A DNA stretch of 64,000 bases from Ilex aquifolium (taxonomy: Eukaryota > Streptophyta > Magnoliopsida > Aquifoliales > Aquifoliaceae): contig OX637393.1 of the NCBI GenBank assembly GCA_951799425.1, forward strand, positions 4,116,001 through 4,180,000, written 5' to 3'. Below, one piece after another: positions 1 through 11,440 of this stretch. The notes beneath the pieces were generated by a model that was given only the letters and a program-made list of their open reading frames with translations, ran no database searches and was not told the DNA's origin. The stretch's first letter is position 1. Every line of letters begins with the position of its first letter. The translations under genes were made by a program, and so were the position numbers.

Positions 1-2127
1 AGAAATGGCAGAACATGAGGTTTTATTGGTCTCCCTTTTATGATTGTGTTATCAAACAGAAAAGTTGGTCTCAACTAGGTGGTTATTATACTACTGCAGT
101 CTTGTGAGTTCCAGAATATATAATGTCTCCATTATTTAGAATTTTCAGCCAAAGCAACACTGGTCATTGATTAACGAATATTTTTTTTTTCTTTCTCTCA
201 AACGAATATAAACCAAGTCAACACCCCTGATAATGGTGGCTACATGACACGGTCGGATCGTCTTCAACTCAACACTTGTGCTTTTGAGATCGATAACATT
301 CTTTGTAAGATATGAATCTCACTAGACTTGTAATTGACTCGTAGGCGCCTCGGATGAGTCGTTCGAGTCATCGTTCCTAGCAGCCTCAATACTGTTATTG
401 TGCCGATATCTCGCCATTTTTTTTTAATCTAGCAAGTTCATATTTATCTTCTGATACTGTTCTGCGATATTGTAATAGATGTGCCTCGTTGTTTTAATAT
501 CTTTGTCCTTGCCTTTGCTCCTATTGATTGGAGTAATTTTGTTTGTTGCTTGTGCAATATGTGGTATAAGAAAATAAGATAGAGCTTAACTCTACTAGCC
601 AAAGCAGTAGACGCTTGCTATTTGCCTAGATACTACTAGCCCAGGCGTCGAGGTCATAGGTTGTCATTGATACTATTAAGGCTTTCAATTTTCGACGCAA
701 TGCACGTGCACGATACACATTTGATGTGGAATTAGCGGGTTCAACTTAATTTTAGTGGGTTTAGATAATGCATGGGGGCTAACCCATTTAATAAATGAGC
801 AAAAACTCACCTAAACCAAATTAATTTATTAAGTATAACGGAATACGACATGAACTAGAATGACACGATCCATTATCAGTTTCACACACTGTGTTGCCAT
901 ACTTACCAGGAAAAGAGATACTATGTGTTGTAAGATGACATTAAAACTTGGAAATGTTATTTGTACTCAATTTAGTGATTTTATTTGGTGAAATGATAAA
1001 TCAAAACTATTGAATTGATAGTAGGTCTCAACTAATAGTGAAATCTACTATTAATCTAATGATAGAGAATGATAACATCGCTCTTAAAACTAGTGATTCA
1101 TTATACAATTCAACGCAACCAAGTAGAATAAGTGCAACGGAGAAGTTCATTGTAAGGAAGCTGCTTCTAATGACATTGTTGCTTTTGCTGTGCAATTCTC
1201 AGAAAAGGGAAAAGAGTGAGGTGTGAAATAATATTAACGTTAATACGTTAATATTCAGGTACAATATGAATCGAGGATGGGCTTTGATATAAAGATACTG
1301 TTGTTTTTTTTGTAATACCAGTTCAAAATATGAAAACAATTTCACCGTGTAAATAAGGCTTCTTACAGTGACGGAAGTCTCGTGAACTAGTTGCCCTTTT
1401 TATTACAAAATGAGTTCCTTATGTCCTATACTCATTACTTTACTCTTATTCTCCGAGGATATGTGAATGCCATTTTTTTTTTTTTGGGTTCAACAGTCAA
1501 GGGTGTCCGGACTAATTTACATATACCTCGACTAATTCCTTTTCTGGTCTGGTCAAAGGTAGGTCATCCACATCGAAATTAAAATATTCATAAGGGATAA
1601 ATTTTTCATGATTGAACCCAAGAGATTGCCAAGATTCAAAATACCATGTTTTTGAATGACTTGAACATTCATGCATGCTTTCCGTAGTAAGTGCATTTAA
1701 GTAGAGACCATGGGATTACAAAAAAGCTTCTTACCTTTATTGCATGGTCTCCCTTCTTGTTTCACAAATTATAGAAAATACCATTGAAACCAAAACATAT
1801 ACAACAATGAAAGTCTGAAAATTAAGAATATATGGAAAAACTTTCTTTGGGGCACACAACTCTCCCAATCCACTGCCCATCCACTGAAATCTGAACCCAT
1901 CTTCTATGTCTACCGTTGCCACTAAAACCTTGCCACCTTTCATTGTTCGTTTGAGGGTAGTGAAGGGTGGAGGGGTTTACTTCTATAGAGACATAAATAC
2001 TTAGAGAGAAAGACTGGAGCAATGAGATTACGACCAGGGCGAGGGGTGCCCGGGGGCACTAGAGTGGTTTTCGCCACAAAGGGAGGAGATGGCAGAGCGG
2101 ACTTGGATCCGAGGGGAGGGAGAGGTA
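1..2127. other. Intergenic DNA left of the cluster
   Basis: I see no gene here. Short open frames exist, but they are isolated and match no family I recognise. A GC-rich patch at about 2030-2127 stands out from the AT-rich surroundings and abuts the hAT terminus; its open frames on both strands look like a by-product of composition. T-runs occur near 180, 420 and 1480. A diverged copy of a cluster intergenic module lies at about 285-450. Confidence 0.6.
285..450. repeat. Diverged copy of the protease-cluster intergenic module
   Basis: This stretch can be aligned by eye to the module at 6280-6545 and 22210-22475. The best part reads ATCTCACTAGACTTGTAATT against GTCTCACTCGACTTGAGATT. It is followed by a matching ATAC..TTATTGTG...ATCTC...TTTTT..ATCTAGC tail. 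It is much more diverged than the other copies. If real, the old duplication extends left of the window. Confidence 0.4.
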
Positions 2128-2360
2128 GGGCCGGCCCTAGGCCTAGGCCACTTAGTTGGCCGCCTACGGACCCCAATTTTTGCAAAATTTTGGGGCCCCC
2201 TGTTAAGAATTTTAGTTATGGGTATATATATTTTGGATAGATTGGTTTAAGACTTGAAAGGGCCCAAATTTGATAGGTCCATTAACACTTAACAACTTGC
2301 ATAGAAAATTGCTCTTAATTGTAGTAGACTGTTAGACTTTTACAAGGAAATAATGTCTCA

Positions 2361-2375
2361 CTCTCTCTCTCTCTC
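2361..2375. repeat. (CT)n microsatellite
   Basis: Short pure CT run in the leader of the hAT element. A second, longer CT run lies at 2470-2493. Confidence 0.85.
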
Positions 2376-2469
2376 CTGTTAGACTGTTGGAATTCTACAG
2401 CTATATTGGACTGTCAAGATTTAACGACAGATTTTTTTTTTTTTTTGTTCAGGATTTAACGCCTAACTC

Positions 2470-2493
2470 CTCTCTCTCTCTCTCTCTCTCTCT
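2470..2493. repeat. (CT)n microsatellite
   Basis: About 24 bp of uninterrupted CT repeats, upstream of the hAT transposase frame. Confidence 0.9.
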
Positions 2494-2741
2494 GTGAAGT
2501 TTGAATCTTCTGAACAAAGAACACCAAAGTTGGAACTGGAAGTGGAAGGCTGCCTTTTGTTGGAACTTGGAAGTAGGGCGGCCCAAGTTGGAAGGCTGTT
2601 GCTACAAAACAAAAGGATTAATCCTTGCTGTCAACAGTACCAGGTTGTGTTGTTCTTTAACTTTTATTTTAGTTTAATTTAATTTTTATAAATTTTGTGT
2701 TATAATTTTTCATTGTAGTAATTGCAAGTTATATAATTAGT

Positions 2742-4214
2742 ATGTCTGCTCGAAGATATGATTCTGGATGTGAAAAACGTAAAAAGAAGAGAAAACAAGA
2801 TGAATTTATTGAATCTCAAAAAGGAGCACTCGATAAATTTGTTATTAGTGATAAACCAACTGCAACAAAAAATTCAAATGATGATTCAACGATTGAACAA
2901 TTAGATAATATATCAAAATCAACGGAATGCCAGAAAGATTTAAAAGAAAATGAAATTAGTAAAGAATGTGAACTTGTTAGTGAAGTACAAAGTGATAAAA
3001 AATGTGAACATGTTAGTGAACTATTAGATTATGTTCCAATAAATATCTATGATCCAGGACAATGGAAAAATATTGACACAAAATTAAGAGACTTATTAGT
3101 TGAAAGAGGTCCTCTTAGGGAAAATGATTTAGACTTTCCTAATGATGAAAATAATAGACATTTTTCTATTATATATTACACTCGAAAATTGTCAAACGGA
3201 GAAAAGCATGATAGAAAATGGTTAATATATTCAAAAGATTTAGATAGAGTATATTGCTTTTGTTGTAAGTTATTCAATTCAAAACCTAGCACAAGTCAAT
3301 TAGTTAATGAAGGAACTAAAGATTGGAAAAATCTTAGTTATAAGCTCAAAACTCATGAAACAACTAATGAGCATATCACTAACATGAATTCATGGGTTGA
3401 TTTAGAAATAAGATTGTCAAAAAATAAAACTATTGATGAAAATATTCAAGAACAAATTAACAAAGAGAAAGATTATTGGAAAAAAGTACTTGTAAGAATT
3501 TTAGCTGTAGCAAAAACTCTTGCTAAAAATAATTTGGCATTTCGTGGGAAGAATGAGAAAATATATCAAGACAACAATATAAACTTTTTAAGTTTAATTG
3601 AAATGATTGCGGAATTTGATCCAATAATGCAAGAACATGTTCGACGAATTAAAGATGGTGAAATTCATAATCATTATCTCGGGCATAAGATACAAAATGA
3701 ATTAATACAAATGTTAGCTTCTGAAATTAAAAGTGTAATCATTAATAAGATTAAAGAAGCAAAATATTTTTCAGTAATACTTGATTGTACTCCTGATGCA
3801 AATCATCAAGAACAAATGACTCTTATACTGCGATGTGTAGATATTTCAACAAGTCCAATAAAAATAGAAGAATATTTTTTAGAATTTTTGGAAGTAGATG
3901 ATATATCTGGGAAAGGCCTTTTTGATGAACTTATAAATGTAATTAAAAAACTTGGACTTGATGTAAATGATGTAAGAGGACAAGGATATGATAATGGATC
4001 TAATGTGAAAGGAAAACACCAAGGTGTACAAAAAAGACTACTAGATATAAATCCAAGAGCGTTTTATACACCATGTGGATGTCATAATCTTAACCTCGTA
4101 CTTTGTGATATAGCTAACTCTTGTCTTAAAGCCATATCTTTTTTTGGAGTATTCCATTTAGTGGATGGGGCACGAAAGGGGACTACGTTTAGGTTGGGGA
4201 ATAGTGTCGATTAA
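2742..4214 (+). pseudogene. hAT transposase, zinc-finger/DUF4371 (ZMYM1-like), truncated
   Basis: This is a 490-residue frame. Family members are DNA transposases that act in the nucleus on their own termini. Residues 1-60 are lysine-rich. Around residues 150-215 is a TTF-type zinc-finger region with the motif VYCFCCKLF, followed by KTHETTNEH. A DUF4371/RNase H-like core follows: candidate catalytic Asp348 in ILDCTP and Asp417 in GYDNGSNVKG, then the CGCHNLNL motif near residue 448. Family members run several hundred residues further, with the last acidic residue and a C-terminal dimerisation domain; both are missing. Similarity ends near residue 470, and the last 20 or so residues are read from unrelated joined DNA. 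It cannot be an active transposase. Confidence 0.8.
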
Positions 4215-4435
4215 CTTATTTTGTTTAACCCCATAGCCAGCAAATTTTGAACAACAGTTGCAATGAACTAGACTGTTCTATGCACTTTCATTATATAAAT
4301 TTATACACATATATAAGAGCTGCATATCATCATTTACAGGGCTAATTTGCAGGTAGCCTTACAAACTTACACAAGTAGATTTGTCTGAGACCATAGTAAA
4401 TACCAGATAAAGATTCACAGATCATATGGTGATAT
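4151..4435. other. Junction DNA and 3' flank of protease copy A
   Basis: About 4168-4215 resembles the end of the Athila-like element: GTTTAGGTTGGGG at 4187-4199 is identical to 19454-19466, and both are followed a few bases later by GATTAAC. From about 4250 the sequence is the 3' flank shared by the protease copies (GCACTTTCATTA...; compare 32365 and 52930). Confidence 0.5.
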
Positions 4436-5645
4436 CTAAGCTGTTGGATAGGACGAATCCATAGCAATCCCACAGAGGCCTTCTTTCGCTTCGACATCCC
4501 TTTGCATCATTATGTATCCTTCATCTCCCCAACTGGTGCCCCATGAGTTCTTAAATAACCAATACTTTGTCCAATCAGTAGTAGTCCCATACCCAATTGC
4601 CGTAACACCATGATCTAAATCGGTTCCACAATCTCATGTGAAAACCCCGCTTGAGTAAAATTGGAATGCAGCTCCACTTGCATCAATGGAAACAAAAATT
4701 GGTTGATTAGCCACAACCTTCAATAGAGCCTTCTCACTGTTGGCGGGAACATTCTCATAACCCTTAATCTTGGCAACATGAGAAGCTTCTTCCATAGTGT
4801 TGCAAGTTCCATCAGTTGCTTTGTATGGATAAGTTGATTCGGTGGCAATTCCTTTGTTCTTCACAATAAATTCAAACCCATCTTCCATTAAACCACCCTC
4901 ACATCCTGCATCTTCACCACCTATGTCACAGTCCACTAGCTCCTGCTCGGACAGTGAGATCAATTTACCAGTGGTAAGTTTGGTTATTCCTTCCGTGGCT
5001 GCTATGGTTGAAAACGCCCAACAACTTCCTGTTCATAAAGAGTAGTAGTGAGATAAAATTATATGGAAGCCACTGCTTAATATAGGAATGGTCAGATATA
5101 GTCAGTTTCACCATGTATTTGGAAAGATTGTTTCTGTAAGTATGAAAAACTATATATGTATTTGAAAATGGTATTTGCAGAGTAAGTTGAGAAAAGAGGT
5201 ATTCCTTACCACATTGACCTTGATCCTTAATAGGGGTAACAACTCCTTTCTTCCTCCAGTCCATGCTAGTTGGTACTGCAGTTACATTTTCATACTTAAA
5301 TGAAGTAGTTTTCAGTAACTTTTGATTGGATGGCATCTTGAGTCCATTGCGAGAGGCCTTAAACTCCTCATTTGTCTAGTCTGCAAATTCGTTGATGCTC
5401 AACTTGTAAGGTGGATTCCCAGCGCTGTTGAAAGATTCTATGAACTCCACGTTCTCCTTGAATATCATGAGACGTCTTTCCTTCTCTGCAATGTTCTTGT
5501 AAACACGTCCATAACGAGCCATCCATTGCTCATGTCTCTCCGAGATGGATGCTTCAGGTAGTGTGCGGGATGCAGCTTGAGAAGCCCACATTCCGAGTAT
5601 TATCAATGCTGCCGCGATGAATTTTGTTTCGAGTGATGAAGCCAT
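4436..5645 (-). pseudogene. Papain-like cysteine protease copy A (SAG39-like), two nonsense codons
   Basis: Exon 1 is 5210-5645 and exon 2 is 4436-5028, with a 181-bp GT-AG intron. The two exons sum to 343 codons including the stop, the family length. Visible parts are a signal peptide, an I29 inhibitory prodomain with the ERFNIN pattern, and the mature peptidase with SCWAFS. Two TAG/TGA codons break it: Gln to stop in FAD*TNEEF (exon 1) and Gly to stop in GVFT*DCG (exon 2), before the catalytic His. Near the C-terminus the Gly of DGTKYW is also changed to Trp. Its closest relatives are copies F and J, which occupy the equivalent place in the later units. A product, if any, would be only a prodomain fragment. 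Confidence 0.9.
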
Positions 5646-5960
5646 TATGTGCTAATTGAATGGCGATAACTATGATTTTTCTTCCTACTGAATATGGAAG
5701 CACACTCATCTGCTTATATAGAAGATGCATCTGCTGCATTGAAATTTTGTTCTCACAAAGTTCCATGTGATATAGATGTGCTGTTAGTGAAAGGCTTTAC
5801 TCTGTTGCTTGCTGGGCAATTTGCAACGACTTGGACAACCCGGTGGTGTACCGTAAACGCTGCCATTGAAGCTTAAAATTGTTTTTAGTTTCATCCAAAT
5901 TAGTACTACAATGGACAGGCAGAATCAAAACATCCAACTTGTCTTATTAACTTGTTCTGT
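5646..5960 (-). promoter_or_regulatory. Putative promoter of copy A
   Basis: A TATATAAG box on the minus strand (5713-5720) lies about 70 nt before the ATG, with a GATGCAT motif just downstream. At about 5780-5950 is a block shared by all the protease copies: GGGCAATTTGC, a GACTTGGACAACCCGG-like core, GCTGCCATTGAAGC. The promoter looks intact although the gene is dead. Confidence 0.55.
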
Positions 5961-6279
5961 GCGAGTTAGTAACATCAATTATTTATAATCCTAATACTAC
6001 TATGAGAAGGTCCAATCTCTTGTTCTTATGAAATTATCTGTCTATATTGTTTTGGATTTTCCTATGTCTTTACCTGAAATTAGTATATGTCTGAAGAACA
6101 ACATGACTCAATTTAGTATTTTTTGGTTCTTGTTACTTAGAGCATTAATTTTTGGAACTGAGTTCAAGAAGAACTTTGTTTTGATTGTGGCTGTTTGGTG
6201 TGCCAGAATCCCCTAATCGTTTTTAAGTTTAGAATATGAAAAACATACATAAATGTAATGCAAAGTCTTCGATTATAAA

Positions 6280-6545
6280 ATGATTCAAAGTGTTGGCCGA
6301 TTTTGATATGATTTCACCGAGTTCTTTCCAATTAGACACCTTCCGTTCCGAGACCGATAGATGTTCCGTGAAAACTATGTGTCTCACTCGACTTGAGATT
6401 GACTTGGAAAAATTTGATTCATCCGAGCCATAACTACGCGATTTTGTGATACCATCATCGCAACCTCAATATCTCATCATGCCCAATTTTTTCTATCTAG
6501 CATTTCGTGTTCATCGGCTGGTATCACAACTTTGAGCCATGACTT
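6280..6545. repeat. Cluster intergenic module, copy 1
   Basis: A non-coding block of about 265 bp (TTGGCCGATTTTGATATGAT ... CATTTCGTG) that recurs at 22210, 34360, 42740, 54930 and 63310. It lies about 640 bp upstream of copies A, F and J. I see no coding capacity. Confidence 0.8.
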
Positions 6546-6597
6546 ACAATTGAAATAACTCGTACCCATTCCAAAACAATAGCACTTAGAAGGTAGA

Positions 6598-6856
6598 ACT
6601 GATAATCGAGCCAAACTATTTGAGCTCGGCTAGTATGGGGCTTGTTAAACTAGTCAAGCTCGAACATTTTTTAAGCTCGTTTAAAAAACGGGCATAAAAA
6701 TCTCGACTCAAACTCGTAAAGTTCGGCTTGTTTATATGTAAAGCTTGACTCGAACTTTGGTTTGAGCTTGACTTATTTTTTAAACGAGCTGAACTTGAAC
6801 AATTTTTTAAACTCGTTTAAAAAAACAAGTTCGACAAGCTCGGCTCGATTATCAGT
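6598..6856. mobile_element. MITE with short terminal inverted repeats
   Basis: It begins ACTGATAATCGAGCC and ends GGCTCGATTATCAGT, a perfect 15-bp inverted repeat. The interior is rich in GAGCTCG/CTCGTTTAAA words that also form internal inverted repeats. The paralogous intergenic site at about 27395-27415 lacks it, which confirms it as an insertion. The superfamily is not determined. Confidence 0.8.
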
Positions 6857-7570
6857 CCTTCTTGAAGAGACCAAATTTGATTTTGCTTCGTATTCGCATT
6901 TCTGTTGTATGCAAATGAAAAAAAAGGAAACGAAAAATTAACCATATATGATGGATCAACTAGACACTCGCAACACTTTCTTAATAATAAAGGAAGAGGA
7001 AGCTTGTGTAAATTCCATGGAATAAGGATCCATCCTATTCATGGTGATTCTGTAGATATTTCATTGTGAAAATGGGACTCTTGTTCAAGTTTAAGTTCAC
7101 AACATGAAGCAAGAAAGAGAATCAATCATGCTTGACCTCATGCTTTTCAATGTCAAAGTGTGTTTGCAAAACACCTTTTAATGAAAAACATTAAATCGTG
7201 TTTTGTAAACATACTTTCTAATTGACGCTTTCATAAAAATTACCATAGATTTAAAAACTATATCATTACTCTTTTTAACTATTTCCCAAACAACTTGATG
7301 AATAGGGAACCAAGCAGTCGATCATTTACCGCACCTCAAATTTGAAACCAAATATATCTGGAGATCAACAACAAACTGCCTTTTTTTTCATAACCTGCCA
7401 AAAAACTCATCATGAAATACTCATAACAATTGAGAACAAACAAAGGGAATGATATGAGAAATCCAAAAAACTCATCCATTTGCAGTTTGATGGTAGTTAC
7501 ATAATAGGATATAAGGCTGGCCCCCAGCCTGCCTCTACAATGACAACAGACTCGTGTACTGAGTTGCTCT
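6857..7570. other. Conserved intergenic DNA between copies A and B
   Basis: No gene is seen. The part at about 6870-7090 (GAAGAGACCAAATTTGATTT ... TTCATTGTGAAAATGGGA) recurs at 27415-27690, 35440-35660, 47920-48200 and 56010-56230, so it belongs to the older duplicated unit. Confidence 0.7.
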
Positions 7571-9179
7571 TTATGCAGTAGGATATATAGCATTCATTGT
7601 AATGCCACACATACCTTCTTTGTTAGCAACATCTCTTTGCAATCTAATGTACCCATTCTCTCCCCAACCTCTGCACCCCATGAATTTTTGCATATCCAGA
7701 ACTTAGTACCGTCTTTACTTGTCCCAATCCAATTGTTGTGATAGCATGAATTATGTTCAGTCCCACAATGACCAGTTACAACTGCGCTCAAGTAAAATTG
7801 GAAACGACTAGGATCGACACTAATTGAGACCGGTTGATTGGCCACAGCTGCTAGTAGCGCCGCCACATCATTGGAGGGAACTTTTTCATAGCCTCTAATC
7901 TTGGCTGCTATGGCTGACGTCATATTGGCGTTGCAAGTTGCCTCTGTGTCTGTGGTTCTATAGGGGTAAGCCTTTTCAGTTGTGAGGCCTTTGTTTCGTA
8001 TAACAAAGTCGAAAGCATGTTGCACTGAACTGCTATGACAGCCATTTTGAAAACCATCACAGTCAACGATATGTTGCTCAGACAACAAAATCAAATGACC
8101 AATTTTGATTTGTGTAATTCCTTCCATAGCTGCCACAGCTGAAAATATCCAGCAACATCCTGTGCACAAATCATTTAGAGAAGAGAGTGAATGAGTGACA
8201 AGAAATTGAAAATGGAAGTTGGATGTATAGGTTCTCAATTTAGGGTGGTAATTCAGACGGGCTTGTTTAGGTTCATTTTATCGACTCCCCAAACAGTACT
8301 ATAATAATCGTTACTGAACATCCCCTTGTAATTGTACATGCTCCCATAGCAATAACATATTTTGGTTCAGGCATTTGCTCATATAATCTCACTGAAGAAT
8401 GAGCCATTTTCATTGTTATTGTTCCGACTATTAAAATTATGTCTCTTGAGCCAGCTCAATTACCAAGCTTAGATTTGTGCTCAAAAACTTGGCTTGATAA
8501 AAACTTTCTTTCATTGAGTTGAAACTATTCAATTTCTCGCCAAAAAATTCCAAATATTAAACATTAGAGCTTAAAAATCAGTCCAAATGGTCTCTTTCTC
8601 AACAAAAGTTGCCCAAACAACGTGTAATAAATTTTTAATCAAGTACTAGAAGATGAATGTTTTTAAAAAATCTATTGGAGAAGAGTGTGATGGAGAATTG
8701 TCCATGGTTAGGAGCTATATAGTGATACAATCCAAGGGATTAATTGAAAATTAACATTAGAGTTACTTATAGAGATGAAGCTATTCAAGTCGAGCCAACC
8801 CTACTCTTAAGTTGGTAGGATTCGACTAATTTGAAAAACTAATATAAAATTCAAATCACAATTAATCTTATTAACTTTATAAGTTGATCGAGTCTCAATG
8901 AGATAAAACTGAGTCGTGCTGAGATCATTTATCTTACCACATTGACGTTGGCTCTTCACGAGAGTGACAGCTCCTCTCCTTCTCCAATCCATACTAGGTG
9001 GCACTGCCCACTCATTTTTTTACCTAAATAGCGATTTAGGCGATATTTGATACGATTGAATCAAGTTGCCAGTTTGAGAGGCAATGAATTCTTCATTACC
9101 TAAGTCTGCAAATTCATTGACAACAAGCTTGTAAGTCTGATTTCTAGCTCTATTTAAACCTTCTATGTACTTCGCATTG
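7571..9179 (-). pseudogene. Papain-like cysteine protease copy B, frameshifted and transposon-disrupted
   Basis: Exon 2 is 7571-8159 and the remaining exon 1 is 8938-9179, with a 778-bp intron that still has GT and AG. Recognisable motifs are PPSMDWR, QRQCG, GCCWIFS (with the nucleophile Cys) and KNSWG. It carries a +1 insertion at the catalytic His. A 1-base deletion about 20 bases later restores the frame but leaves the His-Ala segment scrambled. A 2-base insertion after NSWGAE shifts the rest. Exon 1 has an in-frame TAA near 9040, and everything upstream of about codon 60 is replaced by the long-TIR element. It is in the same lineage as copies G and K, which share the +1 and +2 shifts. Confidence 0.85.
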
Positions 9180-11244
9180 GAGGTTTTACCCCAACTCATG
9201 GGTTATAAAAAAATATACCCAAAAGATGGTTGTTTTCAAAGTATTTCTCAAACCCAAGCACTTTTAAAAAAGTCATTTGGAATGACATTTTTTAGACCAA
9301 AAAACGTTAGTTGAAATAACATTTTTAGGCAAAAACGTCAAATCAACTGATGTTTTTTGTTACAAGATAAAAGCCATATAACACAACTAAAAACTTCAAT
9401 TGGACTGACATTTTTAGTGGAGGAGGTGTGGTTGGACATAAAAAGGGGGTGGTCTGATACATGGACAAGAAGCTGACCCACTGATTGACCGGTAATAGAA
9501 TTTTGTTTTGGAGGAATGACACTTTAGATGCTAAAAGATTTTTAGATTCTCAATTCATACCCTAAAAAATTAACATTCTCAAATAGCCCCTTGAATCACA
9601 TAAAAAGTTGCAAATGTACTACATTATGATAGAATTGAGTATGAAATAATGTACAAATAATTGAGCATAAACATGGAAAACATGAAGATTTCGCACAAAA
9701 TTATTAGATAAAGAAACATATTTGTTATTTTGAATCACATTATGACCTTTTTATTAGATTAATGCTACACTCTAAAAGATGTCAATTGAAGATCTAAATA
9801 TATTTCAGGTACAAAGTCTCATTTGCCCATTTGTTTTTCCATAGACCTATGGCTTATTACTCAGTACTAGACTTACTACCTACTACATCGCAAGGTTGGT
9901 GGCAATCATCTGCCAAAAACTGATCAGTTGATCTGCAAAACACCCATGTAGGAGAGGAGGGAGAGAGAAAGAGAGAGATAAGGTAAAAGGAAGGTTTGGC
10001 TATTGTTTATACTGTTGCTATCGAGCACTAAACTTGCTTAGCATTTAATTAGGTTAGTTATCAAGGGATTTTCGATTTATATTAGATTCGGTAAAGGAAG
10101 AAGCTTAGAAGGGTTGTTTGATGGAAATAGATTTGGAAATTTTGGTTTAAATTGGTTTAGCTTGGAGTTGAAGAAGGGAGGTTGACAAAAAAAGAGAGGA
10201 GAGTAGAAGAGAGAAAAAAAATAATATTGAGAAGATGGTGTAGTTTGGTGTTGCTTAAGGAATTGGAAGATTGAAAACTTCGACGCCACAACGTTTCCAA
10301 ATGGAGAATGTCTCTATGTGCCTATATGTGTGTGTATATGAAATTGATTGCGTGTGTTACTGTTTATGATATTTATGCTTAAATCACAATGACAACCCTT
10401 ATTGTTTGTGATATTTTCACTACACCCTTTCCTATTTATGGAATTATATTTCACATCTTAGGATGTGATATCTTGTAACGGATTCCCCCTTCAATCAGGA
10501 TATTTTACCCTAACGTGAAAAAAAAACTATTATTTGACCATTATGCTTTTGTTGTTTTAGTCAAAATTGAGCTATCATCAATACAAAATGATAATAAAGG
10601 TTAGTAGATTTTTTTTGGCTTAATTTGGCAGACAAATATTTTGATAGATTTTGGAAAAATGTTTAGAAGATTCTTTTTGGTAAATATATTTTATGAATCG
10701 AATAAAGAAGTAAACTTTGGAACTTATAAACTTTATTTTTTGCCAATTGATAGATCGACAATCCAATTTTGTCTATAAGAGCAAAACTTTGACTGATTGA
10801 CTCTAGATCTAACTAGACAACTTTGTCTATAAGAGAAAAAGAATAAGTTACAATACTGATTTTCTTACTTGAGGGTTAAATGGGTGGTTCAAGCCATTAA
10901 ATTTGATTAAATCTGACACAATGAGAATCTGTGATTAAGAGGTCTATTGTAATTCCTAAAAACAAGAGGGGATGCACTGAAAATGTCAAAAAGTAAAAGG
11001 GATGTGGCTGTAATTAGACCACCCCCTTTTTATGTCCAACCACACCCCTCCACTAAAAAGTCAGATGGACCAACGATTTTAGGTGTGTTACATGACTTTT
11101 ATCTTGCAACAAAAAAGTCAGTTGGTTTGACCTTTTTGCCTAAAAATGTTACTCTAACTAACGTCTTTTGGTCTAAAAACGGCATTCCAAATGAGGTTTT
11201 TAAAAGTGTCACAATTTGAGAAATACTTTGAAAACAACCCTCTT
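9180..11244. mobile_element. Long-TIR (MULE-like) element in copy B, right end lost
   Basis: Same element as 37757-39872. The left TIR begins within exon 1 of copy B (GAGGTTTTACCCCAAC). The right TIR (from about 10970) is recognisable as an inverted copy of the left but stops at about 11244, at CAACCCTCTT, where the sequence jumps to DNA found at 22808 and 43330. No transposase is present, so it is non-autonomous. A 70-codon minus-strand frame at 10077-10289 is conserved with the other copies. Confidence 0.75.
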
Positions 11245-11440
11245 TTCGAGTTTGCAGGCAATCAAGATACTGAAGAGTACGACTACAGTGTATTAACTGT
11301 TCTTTGCACTGTCGATTTATTACATATATAAGAACTGCATTGCATTACTTATACAGAGCTAAATGCAGCTAACATATAATAACACACTTCCACACCATCG
11401 TAAATAACATAATGATAATTCACCCATCATATCGTAATAT
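11245..11440. other. 3' flank of copy C
   Basis: From TTTCGAGTTTGCAGGCAATC on, this is the same 3' flank as for copies D (22808-23003) and H (43329-43525). It lies directly on the broken end of the long-TIR element, so it marks a deletion junction. Confidence 0.75.

Larger units (their letters stand above)
2128..4150 (+). mobile_element. hAT-type DNA transposon, 3' truncated
   Basis: The left end is GC-rich (GGGCCGGCCCTAGGCC, then GGCCGCC and GGGGCCCCC), which is the kind of terminus seen on plant hAT elements that encode zinc-finger/DUF4371 transposases. A transposase frame starts at 2742. Similarity to that family stops at about 4150, and no second terminus or 8-bp target duplication is visible. 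The right half has been lost. Confidence 0.65.

Noticed and set aside
1940..2240. GC-rich overlapping frames near 2 kb
   Set aside because: Frames on both strands reflect base composition; no motif, no neighbours, and they run into the hAT terminus.
7336..7593. Minus-strand 85-codon frame after copy B (also 35975 and 56545)
   Set aside because: It overlaps the true, shifted end of exon 2 ([12 protein letters not shown] in another frame) and continues into spacer; not a gene.
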